Part shown: piece after piece, positions 8,074-17,660 of the stretch
Position numbering within the stretch: the stretch's first letter is position 1
How the letters are laid out: every line of letters begins with the position of its first letter
Assembly (NCBI RefSeq): GCF_900112705.1
Contig: NZ_FOMR01000003.1
Coordinates: forward strand, 62,001-126,000
Direction of reading: 5' to 3'
Length of the DNA: 64,000 bases
Source of the DNA: Lentibacillus persicus
Lineage (GTDB): Bacteria > Bacillota > Bacilli > Bacillales > Amphibacillaceae
Notes under the pieces: model-generated
Databases searched by the model: none
What the model was told of the DNA's origin: nothing
The model's input: the letters and a program-made list of their open reading frames with translations, nothing else
Translations under genes and position numbers: made by a program

Positions 8074-9066
8074 TTAATTGTTAACATCTGCCGACAGGTT
8101 GTCTTGTACTGCCTCATACCATTTAGGGTTATCCAAATACCATCGAATCGTTTCTTCCAGCCCGCGTTCCAGACTGTATACCGGACGCCAGCCCAGTTCA
8201 TTCATGATTTTGTCAGGCTTGATGGCATAGCGGCGATCGTGGCCTTTCCGATCCTCAACATAGCATATAAGACTCTCCGGCTTTCTTAATAGACTTAAAA
8301 TCGTTTTGATCATGTCAATATTGCTTTTTTCATGATGACCGCCGATGTTGTAAATACTTCCCGGTGAAGCCTTGTGAAGCACTAAGTCAACCGCACGGCA
8401 GTGGTCTTCAACGTGCAGCCAGTCCCTGACATTCAAGCCGTCCCCATAGACAGGCAGATCCTTATCTTCCAAAGCATTGGTAATCATGAGCGGGATCAGC
8501 TTTTCCGGCAATTGGTATGGCCCATAGTTGTTTGAGCAGCGTGTGATGGCGACTGACATGTTATACGTTTTATAATAGGCCAACACCAAAAGATCTGCTG
8601 CTGCCTTGCTTGCCGAATAAGGGCTATTCGGTGCCAGTGGTGTTTCCTCTGTAAAATAACCCGTTTCACCTAAACTTCCATAGACTTCATCAGTGGAAAT
8701 CTGCAAAAACTTCTTTATGTCATGCTGATACGCAGCATCAAGCAATGCCCGGGTTCCACTTACATTCGTTTCAATGAATAAACCCGGATCCACAATGCTT
8801 CGATCAACATGCGACTCTGCAGCAAAGTTTACGACCCATTCAACCTTATATTCCTCCAATATTGATTTCACCAGTTTTTCATCCGCAATATCGCCTTTCA
8901 CGAAATGATAACGCGGGTCTAATGAGATTCCTCTCAGGTTTATAAGATTTCCGGCGTATGTTAGTTTGTCTAAATTAACAATGTTATAATCCGGGTAATT
9001 GCGTAATAAATATCTGATAAAATTACTTCCGATAAACCCTGCGCCACCGGTTACTAAAACAGTCAT
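8074..9066 (-). CDS. rfbB: dTDP-glucose 4,6-dehydratase
   Basis: A 330-residue extended short-chain dehydrogenase. It has the NAD motif TGGAGFIGSNF at the N-terminus, the active-site segment STDEVYGSLGE and the catalytic YSASK motif. It makes dTDP-4-keto-6-deoxyglucose, the branch point for dTDP-deoxysugars. The frame extends to a TTG at 9108. The ATG at 9066 gives the expected MTVLVTGGAGF start and has GGGAG 8 nt upstream, so it is preferred. It lies 38 nt after rfbA. Confidence 0.95.
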   Translation of the reverse strand: MTVLVTGGAGFIGSNFIRYLLRNYPDYNIVNLDKLTYAGNLINLRGISLDPRYHFVKGDIADEKLVKSILEEYKVEWVVNFAAESHVDRSIVDPGLFIETNVSGTRALLDAAYQHDIKKFLQISTDEVYGSLGETGYFTEETPLAPNSPYSASKAAADLLVLAYYKTYNMSVAITRCSNNYGPYQLPEKLIPLMITNALEDKDLPVYGDGLNVRDWLHVEDHCRAVDLVLHKASPGSIYNIGGHHEKSNIDMIKTILSLLRKPESLICYVEDRKGHDRRYAIKPDKIMNELGWRPVYSLERGLEETIRWYLDNPKWYEAVQDNLSADVNN

Positions 9067-9104
9067 TCCCCAGTCTCCCTTGCAAAGAAATTTTACAGAT
9101 GTCT

Positions 9105-10004
9105 TCAAACGAGCTGTCGCTCATCCGCTTTATATCGATTAATGTTAGCAATCCGCACCAAATACTTGCCATAATCACTTTTCTTAAGCGGCTCCGCCAG
9201 TTTCAATAATTCAGCCTCCGTAATATAGCCTTTGTTATAGGCAATTTCCTCAAGGCAAGCCACTTTAAGCCGTGTTCGTTTTTCAATAATTTCGATGAAT
9301 TGCGAGGCCTCCAGAAGTGACTCATGTGTGCCGGTATCAAGCCAGCTGAAACCGCGCCCGATTAATTCAACTTTCATTTGATCACGCCTGACGTATTCAT
9401 TAAGGATATCGGTGATTTCCAATTCACCTCTGGCAGACGGGGCAACCGATTTCGCAATATCAACCACTTGCCGATCAAAGAAATACAGGCCGGTAATCGC
9501 AAAATTTGATTTGGGCGAGACCGGTTTTTCTTCAATGGAGAGCACTTTCCGTTCTTCATCAAACTCAACAACCCCAAAACGCTCAGGATCGCTGACGTTA
9601 TAGCCAAAAATGGTGGCTCCATCAAGGTGTGCACGCACGCGCTCGAGCTGAGAGATGAATTCATGACCATAAAAAATGTTGTCGCCCAGTATCAGTGACA
9701 CATCATCGTCCCCGATAAAATCCTCTCCGATAATAAAGGCTTCTGCCAGTCCGTTTGGTTCATCCTGGATCGCATAGGTTAATTCAATCCCGAGTTCCTC
9801 GCCATTACCAAGCAACTGTTCAAATCTGGGTACATCCTTTGGTGTGGAGATAATTAAAATCTCCCGAATGCCGGCCAGCATTAAAACTGACAATGGATAA
9901 TAAATCATCGGTTTGTCATAGACAGGCAGCAGCTGTTTCGAAACCGACCGCGTCAACGGGTACAACCGCGTCCCATTGCCGCCTGCCAGAATAATTCCTT
10001 TCAT
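9105..10004 (-). CDS. rfbA: Glucose-1-phosphate thymidylyltransferase
   Basis: A 299-residue RmlA-type enzyme joining dTTP and glucose-1-phosphate. The signature [17 protein letters not shown] opens the protein; [10 protein letters not shown] and the late [12 protein letters not shown] are typical. GAGG lies 10 nt before the ATG at 10004, preferred over an upstream in-frame GTG at 10013. It is the first gene of rfbABC and lies just downstream of a terminator-like hairpin, so this group may be transcribed both by read-through and from a promoter of its own, which I could not locate. Confidence 0.95.
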   Translation of the reverse strand: MKGIILAGGNGTRLYPLTRSVSKQLLPVYDKPMIYYPLSVLMLAGIREILIISTPKDVPRFEQLLGNGEELGIELTYAIQDEPNGLAEAFIIGEDFIGDDDVSLILGDNIFYGHEFISQLERVRAHLDGATIFGYNVSDPERFGVVEFDEERKVLSIEEKPVSPKSNFAITGLYFFDRQVVDIAKSVAPSARGELEITDILNEYVRRDQMKVELIGRGFSWLDTGTHESLLEASQFIEIIEKRTRLKVACLEEIAYNKGYITEAELLKLAEPLKKSDYGKYLVRIANINRYKADERQLV

Positions 10005-10032
10005 AATGAACACCTCGCAGGAAAAATTTTCA

Positions 10033-10061
10033 ATAAAAAAGCATCTCTTCGTCAGGATGCT
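10033..10061 (-). terminator. Terminator between the eps gene block and rfbA
   Basis: On the minus strand AGCATC pairs with GATGCT (10056-10061 with 10040-10045) and is followed by TTTTTTATTG. It begins 8 nt after the stop of the glycosyltransferase at 10069. It probably ends, or attenuates, the long eps transcript. Confidence 0.6.
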
Positions 10062-10068
10062 CTATGTG

Positions 10069-11067
10069 CTAGATTTTTGTTTGTCCATTTGCTTGCTGTT
10101 TGGCGCTAATATTTCTGATCGATACAAATAATACCGGGCTGATACTGAATACGACACACATTATTTTCTGTTTCCCGCTTATTTCAGTACTTTTTAATAA
10201 ATGGATTAGACTTCGGTTAAATGTTCGTTTTAATTTTTTTAAAGCAGTTTCGGTTTCTTGACTACTTGATTTAGCCAAAAAGTAATACCAAAAGAATTTT
10301 TCCATGTAATGTTTAAGAGCCTTTTGATGCAGTGTACGTTCTTTCTTTTTTCTGAAAAACACCTCCCGCTGCTTTAAGGCATACACGGCATCCAATTGAT
10401 TTACTTTAAAAGGTGAATGCATCAGACTGCCCTTACGTTGAATGTAATAATATAAACCTGTTTGCACAAATGTTGTTTTGCCAGATTGATAGAAAAGCTT
10501 ATGGGCAACTGTTTCGTCATCATTTATATTCCCTTCTTCAAACCTTATGTTATCGAACAAATAGCGTTTGTACAGCTTATTCCATGGAACAACAAACGTA
10601 ATATAATTGGCAGTATAAAGCTGATGAAGGGCCTCGATGTGATCAAAATGCCGCACCTGATAATTGTCCTCATAAGTTTTTGTGTCACAAGATGCATCCT
10701 CATCCACTTCAACATAATTGCAAATTACAATGTCAGATGAATGGGCTACAGCGATATCATATAGCACCTCAAACATATACTGATTAAGCAGATCGTCGTT
10801 ATCGGCAAATCCAATATAACGACCTTTTGCGATGTTCAGACCGGCATTACGCGCAGAAGCCACCCCGCCATTTTCCTTGTGAACAACTTTGACCCTGTTG
10901 TCAGCTCTGGCATAGGCATTACACAGTTTGCCTGTTCCATCTGAAGAACCATCATTTACCAAGATTAATTCAAAATCAGTAAATGTCTGAGCCAGAATGG
11001 AGTCAACACACCTTGGAAGCAAGCGTTCCAAATTGTAAACAGGTACAATAATACTTATTTCAGCCAT
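10069..11067 (-). CDS. Family 2 glycosyltransferase
   Basis: A 332-residue GT2 enzyme (GT-A fold). The N-terminus ISIIVPVYNLERLLPRCVDSI and LVNDGSSDGTG are the nucleotide-sugar-binding part. GFADNDDLLN stands at the usual DxD position. Acting at the cytoplasmic face of the membrane, it would add one sugar to the lipid-linked repeat unit; donor and acceptor cannot be read. It is the last gene before the terminator that closes the eps block and follows the kinase-like gene by 21 nt. Confidence 0.88.
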   Translation of the reverse strand: MAEISIIVPVYNLERLLPRCVDSILAQTFTDFELILVNDGSSDGTGKLCNAYARADNRVKVVHKENGGVASARNAGLNIAKGRYIGFADNDDLLNQYMFEVLYDIAVAHSSDIVICNYVEVDEDASCDTKTYEDNYQVRHFDHIEALHQLYTANYITFVVPWNKLYKRYLFDNIRFEEGNINDDETVAHKLFYQSGKTTFVQTGLYYYIQRKGSLMHSPFKVNQLDAVYALKQREVFFRKKKERTLHQKALKHYMEKFFWYYFLAKSSSQETETALKKLKRTFNRSLIHLLKSTEISGKQKIMCVVFSISPVLFVSIRNISAKQQANGQTKI

Positions 11068-11088
11068 AACAGCCCTCCTCAGCTTGGT

Positions 11089-12267
11089 TCATCGTTTAGC
11101 AGCACTTGGTGTCAAGCCTCTCATTTCTTCCAACACCTTAAATCGGTTGACCCAAGTTATAACTTCTTGAAACTCTTCTGCCTGATCCACTTGGATATCT
11201 ATCAATTTTAGGTGGATCAGTTCCAAATAGAATAAATAACGATAAAGCATAAATTGATCCGTGGTTTTTATCGTCTTGGTTGTTCCTTCCTGTTTAAGCT
11301 TTTCAAAAAATAAACGGCAGCCGTTATCCAGCTCCCGGTTCAATTTCTTTATAGTGTTTTTGTTTACAGTATCAAAATGTGTATTTTTGGATGCCAGCAT
11401 AAACATTGCATAGTAAAAATCAAAGTAAACTGATCGAGTACCTAAAGTCGTCCAATCAATCACATAATTGCGCCCATTCCTCATCAAAATATTGCCTTCC
11501 CACAAATCACCATGAGATAGGACCAGATCCATCTCTCCCTCATGCGGTTTCTCTTCAAGCTGCGAGTGAATAGTCTTTAAAAAGTTCCTTACTGGCTCGA
11601 TTCCCTGACGTATACTGCAGTTAAATTCAAGATGATAAAGCTGCGACTCCAGAGCAAAATATTTATCTTTTATAACCCTGGAAAAACTGACTCTCTTTGG
11701 CTTAGTCGAGGTCAAAATATCACTCAGCAAAGGAAAAACATCATTATAAAAAGTCGTTAACTGATCTAAATCATAAATAGGTCTACTGCCATTGATATAT
11801 TTCTCCGTTATACAGCGTTTTTTTAAACTATAGCAAATGACGCCCGGTGTCAGCCTGCATTCTTCCGACTTTTTTGCGTTTCTGATTTGCTTTTCAACTT
11901 CCGATATACTTAAACGATCACCGAACACTGTGGTAACAATCTGTTTTTCCAAGTCGAACACCTTTATCTCACCATTGCGCAAATTCAACAAAAAATGTCC
12001 AAAATAGTTCGTCTCCACTGTTTGTCTTGTGTTATCAGACTTATACTTGGCGCAATAGAATTTATAAACAAATTGTATAGCACGCACAGCCCTGATTATA
12101 AATTGTGGTACTCGATTGAACATAGACCGAGCAGCCTTTCTTTCCAAAAATGAGAATGGCCGCATTTTGAAGTATAAATTTAGAAAAAGCTTCACAAGAC
12201 TTTGATCCAGATTGATATAAACGTTATTTCCAACCAAGACAAACATATGACAGGTCCTCTGCTTCAT
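11089..12267 (-). CDS. APH/choline-kinase-like phosphotransferase
   Basis: A 392-residue protein. Its second half has the aminoglycoside/choline-kinase catalytic signature: LSHGDLWEGNILM (catalytic Asp, metal Asn) and, 12 residues later, the metal-binding VIDWTTLG. The first 150 residues match nothing I recognise. In a polysaccharide operon such a kinase could phosphorylate a sugar, or a group later attached to the polymer; antibiotic resistance seems unlikely. The start is set at the ATG at 12267 because AGGAG lies 6 nt upstream; an in-frame GTG at 12289-12291 lacks a good site. It is adjacent to the ABC transporter gene. Confidence 0.72.
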   Translation of the reverse strand: MKQRTCHMFVLVGNNVYINLDQSLVKLFLNLYFKMRPFSFLERKAARSMFNRVPQFIIRAVRAIQFVYKFYCAKYKSDNTRQTVETNYFGHFLLNLRNGEIKVFDLEKQIVTTVFGDRLSISEVEKQIRNAKKSEECRLTPGVICYSLKKRCITEKYINGSRPIYDLDQLTTFYNDVFPLLSDILTSTKPKRVSFSRVIKDKYFALESQLYHLEFNCSIRQGIEPVRNFLKTIHSQLEEKPHEGEMDLVLSHGDLWEGNILMRNGRNYVIDWTTLGTRSVYFDFYYAMFMLASKNTHFDTVNKNTIKKLNRELDNGCRLFFEKLKQEGTTKTIKTTDQFMLYRYLFYLELIHLKLIDIQVDQAEEFQEVITWVNRFKVLEEMRGLTPSAAKR

Positions 12268-12293
12268 TGGTATCTCCTGTTCTATTTTCACCT

Positions 12294-14078
12294 TTACATA
12301 ACCGACCTTTTCAGATTCTGATCCGTCGAGATCAGCCGGCCATTATTTATTTTAAAAACGAGATCGCAATTTTCGATTGTACTTAGACGATGCGCGATAA
12401 TAATCAGTGTTTTTTCTCCCTTCAAACCATCAATTGCTTTCATAATCTCTTTTTCAGTGTCGTTGTCCAACGCCGAAGTAGCTTCATCCATGAACAATAT
12501 TTCCGGGTTATTATACAAAGCGCGGGCAATGCCAATTCGCTGACGCTGGCCCCCGGATAAACGCACGCCCCCTTCTCCCACAGAAGTATCCAATTTGTCA
12601 GGAAGCCACTCCACAAATTCCTTCAGTTGTGCCTGTTCCAGAGCCCGCCATACTTCTTGGTCATCAATTTTGTCCTGATCGATTCCAAAGGCGACATTTC
12701 CGCGGATTGTATCATCTGATAAAAATATAAATTGCGGAATGTAGCCTATTTTCTGCTGCCATAATGCCTTGTTTGAGTGAATGCTTTCACCGTCCAGAAG
12801 CACGTTTCCTTTTTCAGGTGTGAACAGTCCGAGGATAATATCGACAAGGGTTGTTTTCCCTGCTCCCGATTCCCCGACAAAGGCAGCTGACTGTCCGATT
12901 GGAATGGTGAGTGAAACACCGTCAACCGCCAATTCATGCTGGTCCGGGTAACGAAACGAGACATCGTTCAGGCTGATAGAGTCAGTAAATGCTCTGTCAC
13001 CTTTATTGACAATTGCCGTGTCAGCCTTGTTAACCAAGCCAGCTTCTTTTTGTTTACTTTTGATTAAATCTTCATAAACAACTTCCAGCGCCGGCTGACT
13101 GTACCGAATTGTCGCACTCAATGACACCACGCGTGTAATAGAGGGCATCAGTCGAAAAGCTGCCATCGCGAATAATGCCATTGTTGATATAAGCTCTGTA
13201 GTTCCAGTTCCCTGAAAAACGATGATAAGCATTGTGATTAGCACAACGGATACAAGCAGTGTTTCAATAAAGTACCTTGGTGCCTGTTCCAGCATTTTCA
13301 TGTATCTGCTGTTATTGGCCTTTATTTGACTTTGCCCAGTATAAGAATTAATAAAGAAGCTTTCTTTACCTGAAACTTTAACCTCTTTACTCGCACCGAG
13401 ACCCTGATTGACCCACTGAATCATTGTGCCGCTGACACGCTGCTGTTCTTTTCCCAAACGACTAATTTTTTTTCTTATTACTGCAAAAAATATATAAACA
13501 CTTCCGCCCAATAAAGCAGAAGCTGCCAGGGTTGCCACAGGCGCAGTAACTAGCAGGAGTGACACAATACAAAAGATAATCAAAAGCTCAGTAAACAATT
13601 GGAAGCTTGAAATGATAATGCCCTGAAATACTTTGGAGACTTCGCCATTTACATTACGCAGCAGATCAGCACTATTACGCTGTAAATGGAATGCGTATGG
13701 TTTAGTTAAATATTCCTTAAACAGATCACGGGACAATTTAACTTGCTGATTTAAAACAACGCGAAACTGTGCATAATTAAACAGCAGCAAATAAAGATTT
13801 TTCAACACAAATACCGAAAGCAGCATAATAACGGCAAATATAATGAAAGCTGTTGAGGAATTAAAGCCTAGCAATTCATACACATAAGATAAAATGGGCT
13901 GTTCTTGAATGATTTCGGGATTAGTTACTAAACCAACAAAAGGCGCAATCAATCCAATCCCGGCTGTTTCCAATATAGCCGCGACAATCATCATCATAAA
14001 TAACATAATCAGCTTTTTCTTTTCCCGTCTGGTAAAAAGTTTGAATAGTTTTTGAGCCGCTTCTTTCAAGTCAATCAC
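12294..14078 (-). CDS. PglK-like ABC transporter, probable lipid-linked glycan flippase
   Basis: A 594-residue half-transporter. About six membrane segments fill residues 20-320; the ATPase domain carries GESGAGKTT (Walker A), LSGGQRQRIGIARAL (signature) and ILFMDEATSALD (Walker B). The stretch FRLMPSITRVVSL and overall layout resemble Campylobacter PglK, which flips a bacillosamine-started lipid-linked oligosaccharide. No Wzx/EpsK-type flippase gene is in this operon, while the bacillosamine genes are. Flipping the repeat unit is therefore the best guess. Export of another lipid-linked product is possible. Confidence 0.8.
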   Translation of the reverse strand: MIDLKEAAQKLFKLFTRREKKKLIMLFMMMIVAAILETAGIGLIAPFVGLVTNPEIIQEQPILSYVYELLGFNSSTAFIIFAVIMLLSVFVLKNLYLLLFNYAQFRVVLNQQVKLSRDLFKEYLTKPYAFHLQRNSADLLRNVNGEVSKVFQGIIISSFQLFTELLIIFCIVSLLLVTAPVATLAASALLGGSVYIFFAVIRKKISRLGKEQQRVSGTMIQWVNQGLGASKEVKVSGKESFFINSYTGQSQIKANNSRYMKMLEQAPRYFIETLLVSVVLITMLIIVFQGTGTTELISTMALFAMAAFRLMPSITRVVSLSATIRYSQPALEVVYEDLIKSKQKEAGLVNKADTAIVNKGDRAFTDSISLNDVSFRYPDQHELAVDGVSLTIPIGQSAAFVGESGAGKTTLVDIILGLFTPEKGNVLLDGESIHSNKALWQQKIGYIPQFIFLSDDTIRGNVAFGIDQDKIDDQEVWRALEQAQLKEFVEWLPDKLDTSVGEGGVRLSGGQRQRIGIARALYNNPEILFMDEATSALDNDTEKEIMKAIDGLKGEKTLIIIAHRLSTIENCDLVFKINNGRLISTDQNLKRSVM

Positions 14079-14105
14079 ACCTTCTAAATTAATGATGAGA
14101 TTATT

Positions 14106-15296
14106 TTACTGGATCATATTGACAGGGCTGCTAGCTGTTGAGGAACGGTCATCCTTCGTTGCAGACAAATTCAATGCCAGCTTATCTGCCTGATCAGGAT
14201 GAGCCAGAAGATATTTAACGTGATAATACAGCGCGTCTGCATTGCATTTCGAGATCAGCCCATTATAACCGTCTATAATTTGTTCATTAGCTCCTGTGAA
14301 GTCTGTTGTCACAATCGGTCTCTGTAAGCATTTAGCTTCTGCAAGTGATAAGCAATAGCCTTCATGGCGTGACGGCTGTACATAGATATCAGCCTGAGCT
14401 ATATAGGGATACGGATTAGGGCTGGGCCCTGTCAAAATAAAATGGTCCTTTAAACCATAACCCTCAATCATCTGTTCATACTCAGCTCGTTGCTTTCCAC
14501 CACCCACGCAGTACCATTTGACGTCATAACCTTCTTCCCGGAGCCAGGATAAAACAGCAATTGCCATGTCCTGACCCTTTTCCCAGGAAAGCCTACCAAC
14601 AGTTACTATAATCCGGCCTGTATACTCTTTATCAAAGTCAGCTGTCTCTTTTGACATGACTTTAATGGCTGTTTTAGAAACGATATTCTTGCAAACGTCA
14701 GATTTGAATTTCACAGATGGTATTTTATCCACTAAGTGGTTATGCGCCTCATTTGAAACCACCAGCACCATATCAAACCGTTGATACAATTGCTGATAAA
14801 GCTTGGTGTTAACCGAGTGTTTGGATACATCGAAGTGGACCCAGGATATTTTTTTCACAGCGTTAACATGATGTCCAACATAATAATCAATGATATCTGT
14901 GGGCCCTTGATAGGCAACCGCTATATCATAATCTTCTTCGTGAAGTGGAACGCTTTTGAAAATATGTTTATAATAGATATACCTGTCTTTCAGCACTTTT
15001 TCTGAAATAAGGTAAGAATAAACAAATGATGGAATTCTTGAGTATGTTTTGGCAGCATAAAAGTCCTTTATCGTCTTGTAAGGCGATTGCATAATAATGG
15101 GTTTTACTTCTTGGTACCAGCTGGCTTCTTCCACTCTCACCCAGTCCGGCAAATGATCCAAAAACGCGCCTTTTTCCTCAAGAAGCAGTATCTTAACGTC
15201 GTACGCTTCTTTTGGCATAACAGACAAAAGGGACAGTAATGATTTTTCCACGCCGCCAATATCCATGCTGCTCAGCATAAATAAAACTTTTTTCAT
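14106..15296 (-). CDS. Family 4 glycosyltransferase, copy 1 of 4 related
   Basis: A 396-residue GT-B enzyme. It starts MKKVLFMLSSMDIGGVEKSL and has the EX7E motif in RHEGYCLSLAEAK plus VTTDFTGANEQI near the donor site. It is one of four similar genes in this operon (others at 16454, 17661 and 22477), all with the GG-x-EK-S/A-L opening, suggesting duplication. The frame continues 52 codons upstream, but only the ATG at 15296 gives the family N-terminus; G-rich bases lie before it. It probably adds a sugar to the growing repeat unit. Confidence 0.88.
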   Translation of the reverse strand: MKKVLFMLSSMDIGGVEKSLLSLLSVMPKEAYDVKILLLEEKGAFLDHLPDWVRVEEASWYQEVKPIIMQSPYKTIKDFYAAKTYSRIPSFVYSYLISEKVLKDRYIYYKHIFKSVPLHEEDYDIAVAYQGPTDIIDYYVGHHVNAVKKISWVHFDVSKHSVNTKLYQQLYQRFDMVLVVSNEAHNHLVDKIPSVKFKSDVCKNIVSKTAIKVMSKETADFDKEYTGRIIVTVGRLSWEKGQDMAIAVLSWLREEGYDVKWYCVGGGKQRAEYEQMIEGYGLKDHFILTGPSPNPYPYIAQADIYVQPSRHEGYCLSLAEAKCLQRPIVTTDFTGANEQIIDGYNGLISKCNADALYYHVKYLLAHPDQADKLALNLSATKDDRSSTASSPVNMIQ

Positions 15297-15324
15297 CAGG
15301 ATGCCCCCCAACAATTTAATACTA

Positions 15325-16416
15325 TTATTTATCAGCCGTATGCTGATACGCGGTTGATTGCTCTTCCGGTTCGGGTTTCGCTTTAAATGACATGATGCGT
15401 CCCACAAGATACTTGCCAAAACGGAATTGATTGAATACATAGGCAGTTCCAATCGAAAGTGCCAGCGTGATTAGAAAAACAGTTAAAGAATAAGTCATTA
15501 TATTCAAAAACGCCGGCGGTTCGATTGTGCCAAGAAGAACGAAATAAAACATGTTCAGCAAAAATATACTGAACGAATAATTACTTACAAACATAACGAC
15601 TTTTGGCACCTGGTTAACCCGCGAGGAAATATACATAATTAAAAAAATAACTGAGCTGGCGTAAATCAGCATATCCACTCTTTTGGAATCTTGAGCAATC
15701 AAAAAATGCTGATTCATGAACAATGTCAGTACAAGTGCAAAAACAGGTATCGCCGGCAGCCATTTATAGCGTAATAATTTGCGGACAGCCTGATAATCTT
15801 TTCCACAATAAAAACCTAATACAAAATAAAAAAGCCAGCCGATAAATGGCAGCCAATACCCGGGATTCCATATATAATGTGCTATTGCATTATTAGGCGG
15901 CTCTGTAAAATTAAAGAATGCCAGGTATAGAAAGTTAATCAAAAAAGCGATTGGAATAACTGCTTTCGCTGGCAGCCGCATCAGATACTTGCTAAAAAAC
16001 ATATGCAGCAAATAAAATTGAAAAATAATTAAGATAAAGTAGACTGCAGATTTTCCGAGAAAAATACTTGAGACCTCACTTATCATAAAACTTTTGAAAG
16101 TCCACATGTCCATGTTTATCAAAGCATAAACGGTCCCCATAAACAGATAAGGCACAAGCAAAATCCGGACGCGTTTTTTCAAGAAGCCAGCAGGTACGTG
16201 TTTCGGGTAGTTATGCGCCAATAAAAATTCTGAGATAAACACAAAAACAGGGACAGCAAATAGTACTGCCATGCTTAGCACATACGCAGCCCTATGATAC
16301 ATATCAGATTCCTCATACAACAGATTGCCCGTATGAATGGCATGCCCGAGTGTAACCGCAAGACACGCTATTGAGCGAAGCCAGAATACTCCTTTTATGA
16401 GACTTTGATTTTTCAC
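15325..16416 (-). CDS. Acyltransferase family 3 membrane protein
   Basis: A 363-residue integral membrane protein with about ten hydrophobic segments. It resembles Acyltransferase_3 (OafA/WcfH type) enzymes that O-acetylate or succinylate exported sugars. The diagnostic early motif LRSIACLAVTLGHAIH contains the catalytic His. The frame extends to 16467, but AGGAGG lies 6 nt before the GTG at 16416, giving MKNQSLIKGVFWLRS, the usual family start. This start removes an apparent overlap with the preceding gene. It would modify the polysaccharide in or outside the membrane. Confidence 0.85.
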   Translation of the reverse strand: MKNQSLIKGVFWLRSIACLAVTLGHAIHTGNLLYEESDMYHRAAYVLSMAVLFAVPVFVFISEFLLAHNYPKHVPAGFLKKRVRILLVPYLFMGTVYALINMDMWTFKSFMISEVSSIFLGKSAVYFILIIFQFYLLHMFFSKYLMRLPAKAVIPIAFLINFLYLAFFNFTEPPNNAIAHYIWNPGYWLPFIGWLFYFVLGFYCGKDYQAVRKLLRYKWLPAIPVFALVLTLFMNQHFLIAQDSKRVDMLIYASSVIFLIMYISSRVNQVPKVVMFVSNYSFSIFLLNMFYFVLLGTIEPPAFLNIMTYSLTVFLITLALSIGTAYVFNQFRFGKYLVGRIMSFKAKPEPEEQSTAYQHTADK

Positions 16417-16453
16417 CTCAAGCCTCCTTTTATTTTTGTCCCCCATTCTGTTC

Positions 16454-17644
16454 TTATAAAAGTTCATGCATTTTCTTTATGTCACTTTCGTTATACACCA
16501 TTTCATTTGCCAAATTGCTGCTGAACGTTTCCCTTAATGCAGGCTTATTGATAAGTTTCTTAACAGCCTGGGCAATGGATGTTTCATCACCATTTACAAT
16601 CAAACCTGTTTGGTCATGTTCAATCTGCTCTTTTGCTCCTGTGAAATTCGTGCTGACTATAGGTTTATGCAGTGCTTTTGCTTCAGCAAGCGTAATACAA
16701 TATCCTTCATGCCTTGATGGCTGAACATATATATCGCAATGCTTCATGTAATGATAAGGGTTAGGAGTTTCCCCCAAAAAGATGAAATGGTCCTTCACGT
16801 GAAGCTTTTCTGCCATCTGCTTGTATTTTTCTCCCATTCCGCCTTTGCCGACGCAGTACCATTTGACATCAAACCCTTCGTTTTTCAATTTTGCTAGAGC
16901 TTTTATTGCAATATCCTGACCTTTTTCAAGGGATAATCTGCCGACCGTTAAAATTCGTATACCTTTAAAATCATCATCATTGTATCCCTCGCCAGCATCA
17001 GCCTGTTGTTCGATCAGCTGCTGAGAGATAACGTTCGGAAATACAGCGGTCTTTTCACTTAACGAAGGTACCCGGTCCACCAGTTTTCCGCGACCTTCAT
17101 CAGATACAACAAATATTCGGTCAAAGAAGTTGAAGATTTTAGAAGCGTAATTGGCATTAAACCCTATTTGGTTTATATCAAAGTGAACCCACTGAATTTT
17201 CTTTCCGGCATTAACTTTGTAAGCAATAAAATAGCTTATGAGTTCCATAGGACCAGCATAAGCAACAGCAATATCGTATTGATTTTTATATTCCGGAACG
17301 TCTTTTAAGAGATATTTGTAGAAAAGGCTCCGTTCTTTTGTCAGTTTCGTGATCGCGTGGATGGTAAATATGTTGAAAGCCTTAAGAACCTTCCCGGATT
17401 TGAAATGTCTTAGGATGGTTCTAACTGGCGGATCCTGCAAGTCTTGTTTAAAAGTCTCATAGTTTCCGATCAATTCTATTTCGACATCTTTCGGAATTGC
17501 ATTCAAAAAGCCACCATCCCGTTCCAGCATGAGAATCGTAATGTCAAAACCTTTTTGTCGAAGCGCTGGAATCATATTCAACAATGCTTTTTCAGTTCCA
17601 CCAATATTCATGTTAATAACCATGAGTACAATTTTTTTATTCAT
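16454..17644 (-). CDS. Family 4 glycosyltransferase, copy 2 of 4 related
   Basis: A 396-residue GT-B glycosyltransferase. It opens with MNKKIVLMVINMNIGGTEKAL, and the C-terminal donor domain has GRLSLEKGQD, PSRHEGYCITLAEAKAL (EX7E) and STNFTGAKEQI. It is closest by eye to the gene at 14106, sharing the WVHFD segment and the YVQPSRHEGYC motif. It precedes the acyltransferase in the operon and follows the gene at 17661 by 16 nt. Donor and linkage are unknown. Confidence 0.87.
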   Translation of the reverse strand: MNKKIVLMVINMNIGGTEKALLNMIPALRQKGFDITILMLERDGGFLNAIPKDVEIELIGNYETFKQDLQDPPVRTILRHFKSGKVLKAFNIFTIHAITKLTKERSLFYKYLLKDVPEYKNQYDIAVAYAGPMELISYFIAYKVNAGKKIQWVHFDINQIGFNANYASKIFNFFDRIFVVSDEGRGKLVDRVPSLSEKTAVFPNVISQQLIEQQADAGEGYNDDDFKGIRILTVGRLSLEKGQDIAIKALAKLKNEGFDVKWYCVGKGGMGEKYKQMAEKLHVKDHFIFLGETPNPYHYMKHCDIYVQPSRHEGYCITLAEAKALHKPIVSTNFTGAKEQIEHDQTGLIVNGDETSIAQAVKKLINKPALRETFSSNLANEMVYNESDIKKMHELL

Positions 17645-17660
17645 TTCAATATGCTCACTT

